NCBI RefSeq assembly: GCF_020889685.1
Contig: NZ_JACMYO010000042.1
Span: forward strand, 1-52,695
Origin: Bradyrhizobium oropedii
GTDB taxonomy: Bacteria; Pseudomonadota; Alphaproteobacteria; Rhizobiales; Xanthobacteraceae
Length of the DNA stretch: 52,695 bases
Direction: 5' to 3'
The notes under the pieces are model-generated. The model searched no databases and was not told the DNA's origin. It saw only the letters and a list, made by a program, of their open reading frames with translations. Below, in pieces: positions 40,541 to 49,367 of this stretch. Both the position numbers and the translations under genes were made by a program. How positions within the stretch are numbered: position 1 is the stretch's first letter; every line of letters begins with the position of its first letter.

Positions 40541-41956
40541 ATGGCGACACGGGCCGACGCAATCGCAAACGCGCGAGAGCATTTTCAATCGGGGCAGTTC
40601 TTGAAGGAGCTGGACCGCAGGGTCGGCTACCAGACCGAGAGCCTGAATGCCGACAAGGCTGATGCGCTGCGCGCCTATCTGGTCGAGAATCTGCAGCCGG
40701 CCTTTGCCGAGCTCGATTTCAAGACCCGCCTGATAGAGTCGCCGACCGGCCGTGGCCCGTATCTGATCGCCGACTACCAGGAGGATGCCGCGCGCCCGAC
40801 CGTGCTGACCTATGGCCACGGCGACGTCGTCGACGGCATGGTCGGCGAATGGCGCGACGGGCTCAATCCCTGGCAGACCACGGTCAAAGGCGACCGCGTC
40901 TACGGCCGCGGCACCGCCGACAACAAGGGCCAGCATTCGATCAACATGGCCGCGCTGCGGGCGGTGAAGCAGGCGCGCGGCGGCAAGCTCGGCTTCAACG
41001 CCAAATTCATCATCGAAACCGGCGAGGAGATCGGATCGCCCGATCTGCGCGAGGTCTGCGAGGCGCATCGCGAGGAGCTGAAAGCCGATCTGTTCATTGC
41101 CTCCGACGGGCCGCGGCTGTCGGCGGAGCGGCCGACCATCTTCCTCGGCTGCCGCGGCGGCAACCGCATCCATCTCGACGTCAATCTGCGCGAGGGCGGC
41201 AACCATTCCGGCAATTGGGGTGGCGTGCTCGCCAATCCCGCGACGATCCTGGCGAGCGCGATCGCGAGCCTGGTCGACGGCAAAGGCCGCATGAAGCTCG
41301 ATATCCTGAAACCGCCGCCGATCTCCAATCGCGTCCGCGCCGCGCTGGCTGACGTCGAAATCAAGCCGACGGCGGACGAGCCCCAGTTGGCGGAAGATTG
41401 GGGCGAGGAGGGGCTCACGGCGGCCGAGCGGCTCTATGCCTGGAACGCGCTCGAAGTGCTGGCGATGTCGTCGGGCAATATCGACAAGCCCGCCAACGCG
41501 ATTCCCGGCAAGGCGAACGCGGTGCTGCAGCTTCGCTTCGTGGTCGGCACCAGGCATCTCGAGGTGATCGACGCGGTGCGCGACTATCTGCACAAGAACG
41601 GATTTCCGATGGTCGAAGTATCCGGTACGCAGCGCTTTGCCGCCTCGCGCACCGACATGGACAGCCCGTGGATCGACTGGGCGGCGAACTCGATCCGCAC
41701 CACCACCGGCAAGGCGCCGGCGGTGCTGCCGAACTTCGGCGGCTCGCTGCCGAACGACGTGTTCTCCGAAGGCCTCGGCCTGCCGACGATCTGGGTGCCG
41801 CATTCCTATCCGGGCTGCTCGCAGCACGCCCCCGACGAGCACATCCTGCTGCCGGTGACCGAGGAGGCGCTGACCATCATGCCGGCCTGTTCTGGGATCT
41901 CGGTGAGGCAGCGCACAAGGGGTGAAGGCCTGCGCGCATTTTCCCCGTCATCCTGA
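40541..41956 (+). pseudogene. M20-family metallopeptidase/deacylase with a frameshifted C-terminus
   Basis: An M20 zinc hydrolase: the first metal site is VLTYGHGDVVDG, the second is GRGTADNKGQHS, and the catalytic glutamate pair is IETGEEIGSPDL, with a final metal ligand in VPHSYPGCSQHAPDEH. AAGGA precedes ATG 40541. In frame, the last 25 residues (from PACSGIS, ending FSPSS at 41956) do not fit the family. One extra base after 41881 would give LTIMAGLFWDLGEAAHKG and a stop at 41925, the normal tail. The catalytic core is unaffected, so the product may still be active. Roughly 460 residues. Confidence 0.85.
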
Positions 41957-42051
41957 GGTGCGAGCTCTTGCGAGCCTCGAAGGATGAATCGGCCACCAGC
42001 CGGGCCGTCGACCCTTCGAGACGCCGCTACGCGGCTCCTCAGGGTGACGGG
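41946..42051. repeat. Intergenic repeat, family C (copy 2, inverted)
   Basis: CGTCATCCTGAGGTGCGAG at the left and GGCTCCTCAGGGTGACGG at the right, with CCTTCGAG-type inner pairs. It lies between the M20 gene and the MFS gene. Confidence 0.88.
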
Positions 42052-42127
42052 GAGGACGTGGATGGCCGGGCCGAGCTCGGCCATGACGCGTTGAGAGAAT
42101 AGTGCCTGACACGGCCAAGGAATCTAA

Positions 42128-43414
42128 ATGACCCTATCGACGCCGCTCACTTCCGAAGCCGACGCCATCACGAAGAAAAACATCACCCGCCTGATCGTCG
42201 CGACCTCCATCGGCAATGCGCTCGAATGGTACGACATCTCGGTCTACGCCTATTTCGCGGTCTATCTCTCCAAGGCGTTCTTTCCGGCCAGCGATCCGAC
42301 CACCTCGTTGCTGCTGACCTTCGGCAGCTTCGGGCTGTCGTTCCTGATCCGCCCGATCGGCGGCATCGTGCTCGGCGCCTATGCCGACCGGCACGGTCGC
42401 AAGGCCTCGCTGATGCTGTCGATCGTGTTGATGACAGCAGGCACGCTGGTGCTGGCGCTGATGCCGACCTATCAGACCATCGGCATCCTGGCGCCGATCG
42501 CGGTGATGCTGGCGCGGCTGGTGCAGGGCTTCTCCGCCGGCGGCGAGTTCGGCTCCTCGACCGCGTTCCTGGTCGAGCACATGCCGGAGCGCCGCGGCTT
42601 TGTCGCGAGCTGGCAGTTCGCAAGCCAGGGCGTCAGCGGCCTGCTCGGCGCGGGCTTCGGTGCGCTCTTGACCTCGCTGATGAGCCCGGAGGATCTGCAA
42701 GCCTGGGGCTGGCGGCTGCCGTTCCTGTTCGGCGTGCTGATCGGTCCGGTCGGCATCTACATCCGCAACCATGTCGAGGATGCCACGCCGCCGCCCGCGG
42801 CCGGAAAGCAAGGCTCGCCGGTCAGGGAGGTGCTCGCGCGGCAAAAGCTCGCCACGCTGCTTGCGATCGGTGCGCTCGCGGTGTCGACCGCGGTCAACTA
42901 TCTGATCGTCTACATGCCGACCTATGTGGTGAAGACGCTCAACCTCGCGCCGTCGGTCGGGTTCATCGCCGCATTCGCCGCGCAGACGGCGGTTGCGTTG
43001 CTCGCGCCGATCGCAGGCCTTGTCTCCGACAAGATCGGGCGCACCACGCACATGATCCTGTTTGCGTTGCTGCTGCTGGTGTCGATCTTCCCGGCGTTCC
43101 TGCTGCTCACCGGCAAGCCGACGCCGATGATCATCCTGCTCGGCGTGCTCTGGCTCGGCGTGCTCAAGTCGCTGTATTACGGGCCGCTGGCCGCGCTGAT
43201 GTCGGAGCTGTTTCCAGCGGCGACACGTGCCACCGGGCTCGGCCTCAGCTACAATATCGGCGTCACATTGTTCGGCGGCATGGGGCCGGCGATCATGACC
43301 TGGATGGGCGGCTTTGCGCCGATCGGCGAACTCGCGCCGGGCTATTATCTCACGGCGGTCTGCATCCTCAGCCTCGGCGCGCTCTTCACGATCCGAAGGA
43401 TGCGGCTGGCGTAG
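42128..43414 (+). CDS. MFS transporter, metabolite:H+ symporter (MHS) family
   Basis: A 428-residue 12-helix permease. The MHS signature is at the N-terminus (ATSIGNALEWYDISVYAYFA) and loop 2-3 has GAYADRHGRKASLML, followed by RLVQGFSAGGEFGSSTAFLV. The second half has the matching GLVSDKIGRTTHMILF. This family (ShiA, ProP, KgtP, citrate permease) brings organic acids or betaines into the cell with protons. AAGGA precedes ATG 42128. With the M20 hydrolase upstream and IclR downstream it probably serves uptake of a carboxylate or peptide-like nutrient. Confidence 0.93.
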   Translation: MTLSTPLTSEADAITKKNITRLIVATSIGNALEWYDISVYAYFAVYLSKAFFPASDPTTSLLLTFGSFGLSFLIRPIGGIVLGAYADRHGRKASLMLSIVLMTAGTLVLALMPTYQTIGILAPIAVMLARLVQGFSAGGEFGSSTAFLVEHMPERRGFVASWQFASQGVSGLLGAGFGALLTSLMSPEDLQAWGWRLPFLFGVLIGPVGIYIRNHVEDATPPPAAGKQGSPVREVLARQKLATLLAIGALAVSTAVNYLIVYMPTYVVKTLNLAPSVGFIAAFAAQTAVALLAPIAGLVSDKIGRTTHMILFALLLLVSIFPAFLLLTGKPTPMIILLGVLWLGVLKSLYYGPLAALMSELFPAATRATGLGLSYNIGVTLFGGMGPAIMTWMGGFAPIGELAPGYYLTAVCILSLGALFTIRRMRLA

Positions 43415-43427
43415 CTGCATTCTGGTG

Positions 43428-43472
43428 ATTTCGTGAAGCGAAATTCAAATATCTTCGTTGCTGCAAAGCAGC
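43428..43472 (+). terminator. Two short hairpins after the MFS gene
   Basis: ATTTCG-TGAAG-CGAAAT (43428-43444) and GCTGC-AAA-GCAGC (43460-43472), in an AT-rich patch 14 bases past the MFS stop. No clean T-run, so terminator activity is uncertain. Confidence 0.4.
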
Positions 43473-43615
43473 GTAAATAGTCGAGATCAAAGTTTCATCT
43501 GACGAAAGTATACGGTGTCCGGCGCGCGTCATCCGTCTTAGGATGATGTCCGCCGGGCGCGTCCACTGGTCGTGCCCGGTTCAGGATTTGGAATTGAGGC
43601 AAGGAAGGCCAAGGC

Positions 43616-44461
43616 ATGAACGCCTCCACGACTGCGACCGCGCGGACCAGCCGCAAGAGGCCACCGCCGGAGCCGGGCCAACCCGACAAGTTCAACGCGA
43701 TCCAGAAGGTCTGCGCGATCCTGCGCGTGCTGGCGCAGCGCTCGCCGCTGCGGCTGACCGACATCGCCGACACCACCTCGCTGAACAAGGCGACCGCGCT
43801 GCGCATCCTCAATTCGTTGATCGAGGAAGGCTTCGTCTCCAGGGTCGCCGGCGCCAAGACCTATGAGCTCGGCCAGGAGGCGCGGGTGATGGCGGTCGGC
43901 GCGCGCCGCTCGGTCGACATCGCCGAGTTGGCGCAGCCGAGCCTGCTGCGGCTGTCGGAGCGCTCGGCCGATACCGCGCTGTTGTCGGTGCGCTCCGGCG
44001 TCGAGGCGCTGTATCTGGCGCGTTCGGTCGGCAATCATCCGCTGCAGCCGAACTATCTGCAGATCGGCAGCCGCCGTCCGCTCGGTGTCGGTGCCGGTGC
44101 GCTGGCGCTTCTGGTCTGGCTGCCGGATGCCGAGATCGAGGCCGTGATCGAGGTGATCGTGCCGCGGCTGGCGAAATCGCCGCGCATCACGCCAAAGTTC
44201 CTGCGCGAGCGGATCGCCGTGGCGCGCAAGGCCGGCCACACCGTGCTGCTCGACGCCGCATTCCCCGGCATGGGTGGCGTCGGCGTCCCCGTCCGTGACG
44301 ATGCCGGCGAGGTGGTCGCCGCGTTGTCGATCGGTGCGGCAAGTGACCGCATCCGCCGCCGCGAAAGCGAGCTCGCCGATATGCTGAAGAAGGAAGCCCA
44401 GGTGCTCGCGCGCGCGATGGCGCAGGCGCCGAAGAATGGACGTGCCGTCAAGGCGAGTTGA
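43616..44461 (+). CDS. IclR-family transcriptional regulator
   Basis: A 281-residue IclR regulator. The winged helix-turn-helix (about 20-85) reads KFNAIQKVCAILRVLAQRSP, then LTDIADTTSLNKATALRILN. The effector domain (about 100-275) shows LSVRSGVEALYLARSVGNHP and ASDRIRRRESELADMLKKEA, the usual C-terminal helix. AAGGAAGG precedes ATG 43616. It lies between the MHS symporter and the SCP2-like/hydrolase/ABC genes, and either group could be its target. The effector is probably an aromatic or small organic acid. Confidence 0.93.
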   Translation: MNASTTATARTSRKRPPPEPGQPDKFNAIQKVCAILRVLAQRSPLRLTDIADTTSLNKATALRILNSLIEEGFVSRVAGAKTYELGQEARVMAVGARRSVDIAELAQPSLLRLSERSADTALLSVRSGVEALYLARSVGNHPLQPNYLQIGSRRPLGVGAGALALLVWLPDAEIEAVIEVIVPRLAKSPRITPKFLRERIAVARKAGHTVLLDAAFPGMGGVGVPVRDDAGEVVAALSIGAASDRIRRRESELADMLKKEAQVLARAMAQAPKNGRAVKAS

Positions 44462-44605
44462 GATGCCGCCGCGGCCCGCGCGCTGAACCGGCACGCCGCG
44501 TTTGGTCAAGCGAATAATCCAGGGAACCCAAGGGCATCGGCGCCTTGCGGGATCGCGGCCTTCCGGTCATCATGGGTCGTCCGCCGCAGGAAACTTCCCC
44601 GACAG

Positions 44606-45022
44606 ATGACGCGATCGCCCGACGCCACCGACGACGCTGTGACGACGGCGTTTGCCGGCCTTCCCGCATTGCTCGACCGCGCGCCCTCGCTGGTCTCGCG
44701 CGGGCGGCTGCTCGATTGCGACTGCCTGATCGGTGCGATGGCGCGGCCGTTTCATGCCGCGATCCGCAATGGGCGCATCGTCGAGCTTGTCCCTTCGCCG
44801 ATCCTGATGCGCTCGTGGCGCTTTGCCTATCGCGCGACGCCGCAGGCTTGGGCCGCCTATTGGCAGGCCGAACCAAAGCCCGGCTGGCACGATCTGCTGG
44901 CACTGACCAAGCGCGGCGAGGCGGTGCTGGAGGGCGATCTCTATCCCTTCATGACGCATCTGCAATACTTCAAGGACCTGCTGGCGCTGCCGCGGCAGCA
45001 TTTCGCGGCGGCCGTATCATGA
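44606..45022 (+). CDS. SCP2-like hypothetical protein coupled to a hydrolase
   Basis: 138 residues. The C-terminal half (WHDLLALTKRGEAVLEGDLY, then PFMTHLQYFKDLLALPRQHF) resembles the end of SCP2-type sterol-carrier domains (G-D-L-x-x-L/F-M-x-x-L-x-Y-x-K/F-D/K). The N-terminal half has CDCLIGAMARPFHAAIRNG. No classical catalytic motif is seen; it may bind a hydrophobic ligand and hand it to the hydrolase whose ATG overlaps its stop. The start is not strongly supported by a ribosome-binding site. Confidence 0.7.
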   Translation: MTRSPDATDDAVTTAFAGLPALLDRAPSLVSRGRLLDCDCLIGAMARPFHAAIRNGRIVELVPSPILMRSWRFAYRATPQAWAAYWQAEPKPGWHDLLALTKRGEAVLEGDLYPFMTHLQYFKDLLALPRQHFAAAVS

Positions 45023-45882
45023 GCGGCGGTGTCATGAACGGTCATATCGAGCCGATGGTCGGTCGCTACGTTCACGTCGAGATCGGCGGCGAGTTGCACC
45101 GGATCTATTTCGAGGAGAACGGCAAGGGCATTCCGCTGGTCTGCCTGCACACCGCGGGATCAGACGCGCGGCAGTGGCGGCATCTGCTCGCTGATGTGCA
45201 ATTTGCCGAAAATTTCCGCATCATTGCCTTCGATATGCCCTGGCATGGCAAGTCGAATCCGCCGATGAGCTGGACCGGCGATGAATACCAACTCACCACT
45301 GCACGCTACACCGAGACCATCCGTGCCTTCTGCCGTGCGCTCGCCCTGGAGAAGCCTGTCGTGATGGGCTGCTCGATCGGCGGCCGCATCGTGCTCAACC
45401 TTGCGATCGAACATGCTGCCGAGTTCCGCGCGCTGATCGGGCTCGAGGCCGCAGATTTCCAGGCGCCGTGGTACGACACCGACTGGCTGAACCGGCCGGA
45501 CGTTCACGGCGGCGACGTCTGCGCTGCGCTGGTGTCGGGGCTGATCGCGCCGCAGAGCCCCGAAGCTGCGCGGACGGAAACGCTGTGGGCCTACAAGCAG
45601 GGCGGCCCCGGCGTGTTCAAGGGCGACCTCTATTTCTACCGTGTCGACGGCGACCTGCGCGGCCGGGTCGCGTCAATCGAGACTAAAGTATGCAACCTCT
45701 ATCTCCTCACGGGCGAGTATGATTTCTCCTGCACGCCCGAGGACACGAGGCGGACCGCAGCGGCAATAGGGGGCGCCAGCGTCACCATCATGGAGAAGCT
45801 CGGTCATTTTCCGATGAGCGAGAATCCCGAACAGTTTCGCCGCTACATCGCACCTGTCCTCGCCGACATTCTCATGCACTAG
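45019..45882 (+). CDS. Alpha/beta-hydrolase fold protein
   Basis: A 287-residue alpha/beta hydrolase. Oxyanion strand: VCLHTAGSDARQW; nucleophile elbow GCSIGGRIVLN with the serine; acid in LTGEYDFSCTPED; catalytic histidine in EKLGHFPMSENPEQF. This is the C-C bond hydrolase/haloperoxidase/epoxide-hydrolase-like group. ATG 45019 overlaps the stop of the SCP2-like gene (ATGA); the amino-acid ABC substrate-binding gene begins 30 bases after its stop. This suggests it works on an imported compound. The substrate is unknown. Confidence 0.9.
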   Translation: MSGGVMNGHIEPMVGRYVHVEIGGELHRIYFEENGKGIPLVCLHTAGSDARQWRHLLADVQFAENFRIIAFDMPWHGKSNPPMSWTGDEYQLTTARYTETIRAFCRALALEKPVVMGCSIGGRIVLNLAIEHAAEFRALIGLEAADFQAPWYDTDWLNRPDVHGGDVCAALVSGLIAPQSPEAARTETLWAYKQGGPGVFKGDLYFYRVDGDLRGRVASIETKVCNLYLLTGEYDFSCTPEDTRRTAAAIGGASVTIMEKLGHFPMSENPEQFRRYIAPVLADILMH

Positions 45883-45912
45883 ATCGACCGTTTTCCACGA
45901 AGGAGTAGACGT

Positions 45913-46830
45913 ATGACATCCAAATATCTCATCGGCTTCGCGCTCGCCGCCGCGCTCGGCGCGAGCCAGGCGCAGGCCCAGGAGCTGACCGGCACGCTGA
46001 AGAACATCAAGGACACCGGTGCGATCACGCTGGGCTACCGTGACTCCTCAATCCCGTTCTCCTATCTCGACGACAACCAGAAGCCCGTCGGCTACGCGAT
46101 GGACATTTGCTACAAGATCGTCGACGCCGTGAAGAAGGAGCTGAAGCTCGACAAGCTCGAGGTCAAGCTCAACCCGGTGACCTCGGCGACGCGCATTCCG
46201 CTGATGGCCAACGGCACCGTCGACCTCGAATGCGGTTCGACCACCAACAATGCCGAGCGCCAGAAGCAGGTCTCCTTCACCAACTCGCACTTCCTCACCG
46301 CGAGCCGCTACGTCACGAAGAAGGCGAACAAGATCAATTCGATCGACGATCTGAAGGGCAAGACGGTGGTTTCGACCGCCGGCACCACCAACATCAAGCA
46401 GCTCACCGAGGCCAACCTCGCGCGGGGGCTGAGCGTCAACATCATCCCGGCCAAGGATCATGCCGAAGCCTTCCTGATGGTCGAGACCGACCGCGCCGTC
46501 GCCTTCGTGATGGACGACATCCTACTCGCGAGCCTCGTCGCCGGCTCGAAGTCGCCGGATGACTACGTCATCTCCAAGGATGCGTTCTCCAAGCCCGAGC
46601 CCTACGGCATCATGCTGCGCAAGGACGACGCGCCGTTCAAGAAGGTCGTCGACGCTGCCACCGCCGCGCTCTACACCAGCGGCGAGGGCCAGAAGATCTA
46701 TGACAAGTGGTTCACCCAGAAGATCCCGCCGAAGGGCCTCAATCTCAACTCGCCGGCTGGACCGGAGATGAAGAAGCAGTTTGCGAAGCCGTCGGATTCG
46801 CCTGATCCGGATGCCTATCTCGTGAACTGA
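45913..46830 (+). CDS. Amino-acid ABC transporter substrate-binding protein (GltI-like)
   Basis: A 305-residue periplasmic binding protein of family 3. Signal peptide MTSKYLIGFALAAALGASQA (cleavage near AQA-QE), then KDTGAITLGYRDSSIPFSYL, DNQKPVGYAMDICYKIVDAV, NGTVDLECGSTTNNAERQKQ and VSTAGTTNIKQLTEANLARG. The sequence is closest to glutamate/aspartate-binding GltI. AAGGAG precedes ATG 45913. It is the first gene of a complete importer: two permeases and an ATPase follow. Stem-loops lie between it and the first permease, which usually gives more binding protein than membrane parts. Confidence 0.93.
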   Translation: MTSKYLIGFALAAALGASQAQAQELTGTLKNIKDTGAITLGYRDSSIPFSYLDDNQKPVGYAMDICYKIVDAVKKELKLDKLEVKLNPVTSATRIPLMANGTVDLECGSTTNNAERQKQVSFTNSHFLTASRYVTKKANKINSIDDLKGKTVVSTAGTTNIKQLTEANLARGLSVNIIPAKDHAEAFLMVETDRAVAFVMDDILLASLVAGSKSPDDYVISKDAFSKPEPYGIMLRKDDAPFKKVVDAATAALYTSGEGQKIYDKWFTQKIPPKGLNLNSPAGPEMKKQFAKPSDSPDPDAYLVN

Positions 46831-46846
46831 TTGCAGTGTTGCGCAT

Positions 46847-46871
46847 GACCCGTCGCCGTCGGCGGCGGGTC
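46847..46871 (+). terminator. Stem-loop after the substrate-binding gene
   Basis: GACCCGTCGCC-GTC-GGCGGCGGGTC, an 11-base stem with one G-U pair, 16 bases past the stop. No T-run; likely an mRNA-stabilising or partial-termination structure. Confidence 0.5.
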
Positions 46872-46884
46872 CCGAAAATAAACG

Positions 46885-46917
46885 TGTCCGGCCATTTTGG
46901 AGGAAAATGGCCGGACA
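46885..46917 (+). promoter_or_regulatory. Perfect 14-bp hairpin with GGAGG in the loop
   Basis: TGTCCGGCCATTTT-GGAGG-AAAATGGCCGGACA. The loop is a ribosome-binding-site sequence, followed by AAA and an ATG at 46907 opening a 16-codon frame (MAGHLHRRRAPSRRNA) that stops at 46957, 24 bases before the permease start. It could be a leader-peptide device or simply a processing/attenuation hairpin. Confidence 0.5.
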
Positions 46918-46981
46918 TTTGCATAGACGCCGCGCGCCAAGTCGGCGTAATGCGTGACCGGCGCGATCGCGTGGGGGACCC

Positions 46982-47713
46982 GTGAACTATAATTGGAACT
47001 GGCACATCTTTCTTGAGCCGAACCCGATGGGGACCGGCACCTATCTCGACATGTTGCTGGCGGGACTGGTGGTCACCGTCAAGGTGTCGGTGCTCGCCTG
47101 GATCATCGCGCTGGTCTCCGGCACGGTGATCGGCGTGCTGCGCACGCTGCCGTCGCGGACGGCGTCGTGGATCGGCTTCTGCTGGGTCGAGTTCTTCCGC
47201 AACATGCCGCTCCTGGTGCAGCTCTTCCTGTGGTTCTTCGTGCTGCCCGAGCTGCTGCCGAAATCCGCCGGGCTGTGGATGAAGCAGTTGCCGAACGCGC
47301 CGTTCTGGACCGCCGCGGTCGGCGTCGGCCTCTTCATGTCGGCGCGCGTCGCCGTGCAATTGCAGGCCGGCATCGGCTCGCTGCCGCGTGGCCAGAAGCA
47401 GGCTTCGACCGCGCTCGGCCTCACCACGGTGCAGACCTATCGCTACGTGCTGCTGCCGATGGCGTTCCGCATCATCCTGCCGCCGCTGACCTCCGAATTC
47501 CTCAACACCATCAAGAACAGCGCCGTCGCCATCACCATCGGCCTGATCGAATTGACCGGCCAGGCCCGCTCGATGCAGGAGTTCTCGTTCCAGGTGTTCG
47601 AGGCGTTCACCGCGGCAACCGTGCTCTATCTTCTCCTCAATTTCGTCGTGGTGACCGCGATGCGCTTCCTCGAGCGCTATGTCGCGATCCCCGGCTACAT
47701 CACGGGCAAATGA
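46982..47713 (+). CDS. Amino-acid ABC transporter permease 1 (GltJ-like)
   Basis: A 243-residue His/Glu/Gln/Arg/opine-type permease with about five helices. MNYNWNWHIFLEPNPMGTGT is the usual N-terminus of GltJ. The EAA loop that contacts the ATPase is GLTTVQTYRYVLLPMAFRII. GTG 46982 is the start, after GGGGGA. Its stop overlaps the ATG of permease 2 by four bases. Confidence 0.92.
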   Translation: MNYNWNWHIFLEPNPMGTGTYLDMLLAGLVVTVKVSVLAWIIALVSGTVIGVLRTLPSRTASWIGFCWVEFFRNMPLLVQLFLWFFVLPELLPKSAGLWMKQLPNAPFWTAAVGVGLFMSARVAVQLQAGIGSLPRGQKQASTALGLTTVQTYRYVLLPMAFRIILPPLTSEFLNTIKNSAVAITIGLIELTGQARSMQEFSFQVFEAFTAATVLYLLLNFVVVTAMRFLERYVAIPGYITGK

Positions 47714-48408
47714 CCATGCTCGGCAATTTCGATTTCGATGTCATCCGCCGCGCGCTGCCCTATCTGTTCTTCGAGGGCATGCGCTTCACGCTGACCCTGA
47801 CGGCGCTTGCAGCGTTCGGCGGCCTCGTGTTCGGCACCATGATCGCCTTGATGCGTTTGTCGAGCTACAAATGGCTCGGGCGCATCGCGGGCTTCTATGT
47901 CGACTTCATCCGCTCGCTGCCGCTGGTGCTGGTGATCTTCTGGTTCTACTTCCTGGTGCCGTATATCGGGCAGTGGCTGACCGGCGCGTCGCGACCGATC
48001 ACGGTCGGCGCCTTCGCCTCCTCGCTGATCACCTTTATCGCATTCGAGGCGGCGTACTTCTCCGAGATCATGCGCGCCGGCATCCAGTCGATCTCGAAGG
48101 GCCAACCGGCCGCGGCCAGCGCGCTCGGCCTGACCTACGCGCAGTCGATGCGCTACGTCGTGCTGCCGCAGGCGTTCCGTAACATGCTGCCGGTGCTGCT
48201 GACGCAGACCATCGTGCTGTTCCAGGACACCTCGCTGGTCTACGTGCTGTCGATCCCGGATTTCCTCGGCGCGGCCAGCAAGGTCGCGCAGCGCGACGGC
48301 CGCCTGGTCGAAATGTACCTGTTCGCCGCGCTGGTCTACTTCGTCATTTCCTGTGTCGCTTCCTTTGGCGTCCGCCGCCTGCAGTCGCGCATTGCCATTG
48401 TTCGCTGA
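47710..48408 (+). CDS. Amino-acid ABC transporter permease 2 (GltK-like)
   Basis: A 232-residue permease, paralogue of the upstream one. The hydrophobic segments include [20 protein letters not shown], and the EAA loop is [20 protein letters not shown]. The pair makes the membrane channel of the importer. ATG 47710 overlaps the previous stop; ATG 47716 is an alternative. The ATPase gene follows after 19 bases. Confidence 0.92.
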   Translation: MTMLGNFDFDVIRRALPYLFFEGMRFTLTLTALAAFGGLVFGTMIALMRLSSYKWLGRIAGFYVDFIRSLPLVLVIFWFYFLVPYIGQWLTGASRPITVGAFASSLITFIAFEAAYFSEIMRAGIQSISKGQPAAASALGLTYAQSMRYVVLPQAFRNMLPVLLTQTIVLFQDTSLVYVLSIPDFLGAASKVAQRDGRLVEMYLFAALVYFVISCVASFGVRRLQSRIAIVR

Positions 48409-48427
48409 ACAAACAAGTCGAGCCATC

Positions 48428-49159
48428 ATGATCGAGATCAATCACGTCAATAAATGGTACGGGCCGAGCTTTCAGGCGCTGAAGGACTGCACCACCAGCG
48501 TCGCCAAGGGCGAAGTGGTGGTGGTCTGCGGCCCGTCCGGTTCGGGCAAGTCGACCCTGATCAAATGCGTCAACGCGCTGGAGCCGATCCAGGGCGGCGA
48601 CATCGTCCTCGACGGCATCAAGGTCAACGATCCCAAGACCGATCTGCCGAAGCTCCGCTCTCGCGTCGGCATGGTGTTCCAGCACTTCGAATTGTTTCCG
48701 CATCTGCGGATCATCGACAATCTCTGCCTCGCGCAGGAGAAGGTTCTGGGCCGCAAGCATGACGATGCCGTGGTCACGGCCATGAAGCTGCTCGATCGCG
48801 TCGGGCTGAAGGATCACGCCAAGAAATTCCCGGCCGAATTGTCGGGCGGCCAGCAGCAGCGCGTCGCGATCGCCCGCGCGCTCGCGATGAACCCGATCGC
48901 GATGCTGTTCGACGAGCCGACCTCGGCGCTCGACCCGGAAATGATCAGCGAGGTGCTCGACGTTATGGTCGACCTCGCCCGCGAGGGCATGACCATGATG
49001 GTGGTGACCCACGAGATGGGCTTTGCCAACAAGGTCGCCGACCGCGTGATCTTCATGGACCGCGGCGAGATCGTCGAGGACGCCAAGAAGGCCGACTTCT
49101 TCGGCACGCCCCGCAGCGACCGCGCGCAGAAATTCCTGTCGAAGATCCTGCAGCACTGA
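48428..49159 (+). CDS. Amino-acid ABC transporter ATP-binding protein (GltL-like)
   Basis: A 243-residue ABC ATPase with all motifs: Walker [11 protein letters not shown]-loop [11 protein letters not shown], signature [15 protein letters not shown], Walker [16 protein letters not shown], and H-loop VVTHEMGF. High similarity in style to GltL/GlnQ. It powers uptake of a polar amino acid through the two permeases. It is the last gene of the transporter operon; a family D repeat follows 25 bases after the stop. Confidence 0.95.
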   Translation: MIEINHVNKWYGPSFQALKDCTTSVAKGEVVVVCGPSGSGKSTLIKCVNALEPIQGGDIVLDGIKVNDPKTDLPKLRSRVGMVFQHFELFPHLRIIDNLCLAQEKVLGRKHDDAVVTAMKLLDRVGLKDHAKKFPAELSGGQQQRVAIARALAMNPIAMLFDEPTSALDPEMISEVLDVMVDLAREGMTMMVVTHEMGFANKVADRVIFMDRGEIVEDAKKADFFGTPRSDRAQKFLSKILQH

Positions 49160-49184
49160 GGCGGCGGAGGCGGTCTTTCCGCCT

Positions 49185-49289
49185 CGTCATTCCGGGGCGC
49201 GCGCAGCGCGAGCCCGGAATCCATCGGGCCGCATCACCCATGGTGGAATGGATTCCGGGCTCACGCCTCCGGCGTGCCCCGGAATGACG
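49185..49289. repeat. Palindromic intergenic repeat, family D
   Basis: CGTCATTCCGGGGCGCGCG at the left and CGTGCCCCGGAATGACG at the right, with GAGCCCGGAATCCAT / ATGGATTCCGGGCTC inside: two nested palindromes. It follows the ABC operon and is the only copy of this family in the window. Confidence 0.88.
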
Positions 49290-49367
49290 CCCTATAGGGT
49301 TTTCCCCCGTTAACAATTTGCGTATACGAAAGCCCAGAACTCCCCCTTCGGCCGCAGGAGAACTCGC

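Noticed and set aside
40373..41842. Minus-strand 489-codon frame
   Set aside because: Complement of the M20 gene; repetitive Arg/Asp/Gln-rich composition and no recognisable domain.
42134..43420. Minus-strand 428-codon frame
   Set aside because: Exact shadow of the MHS symporter.
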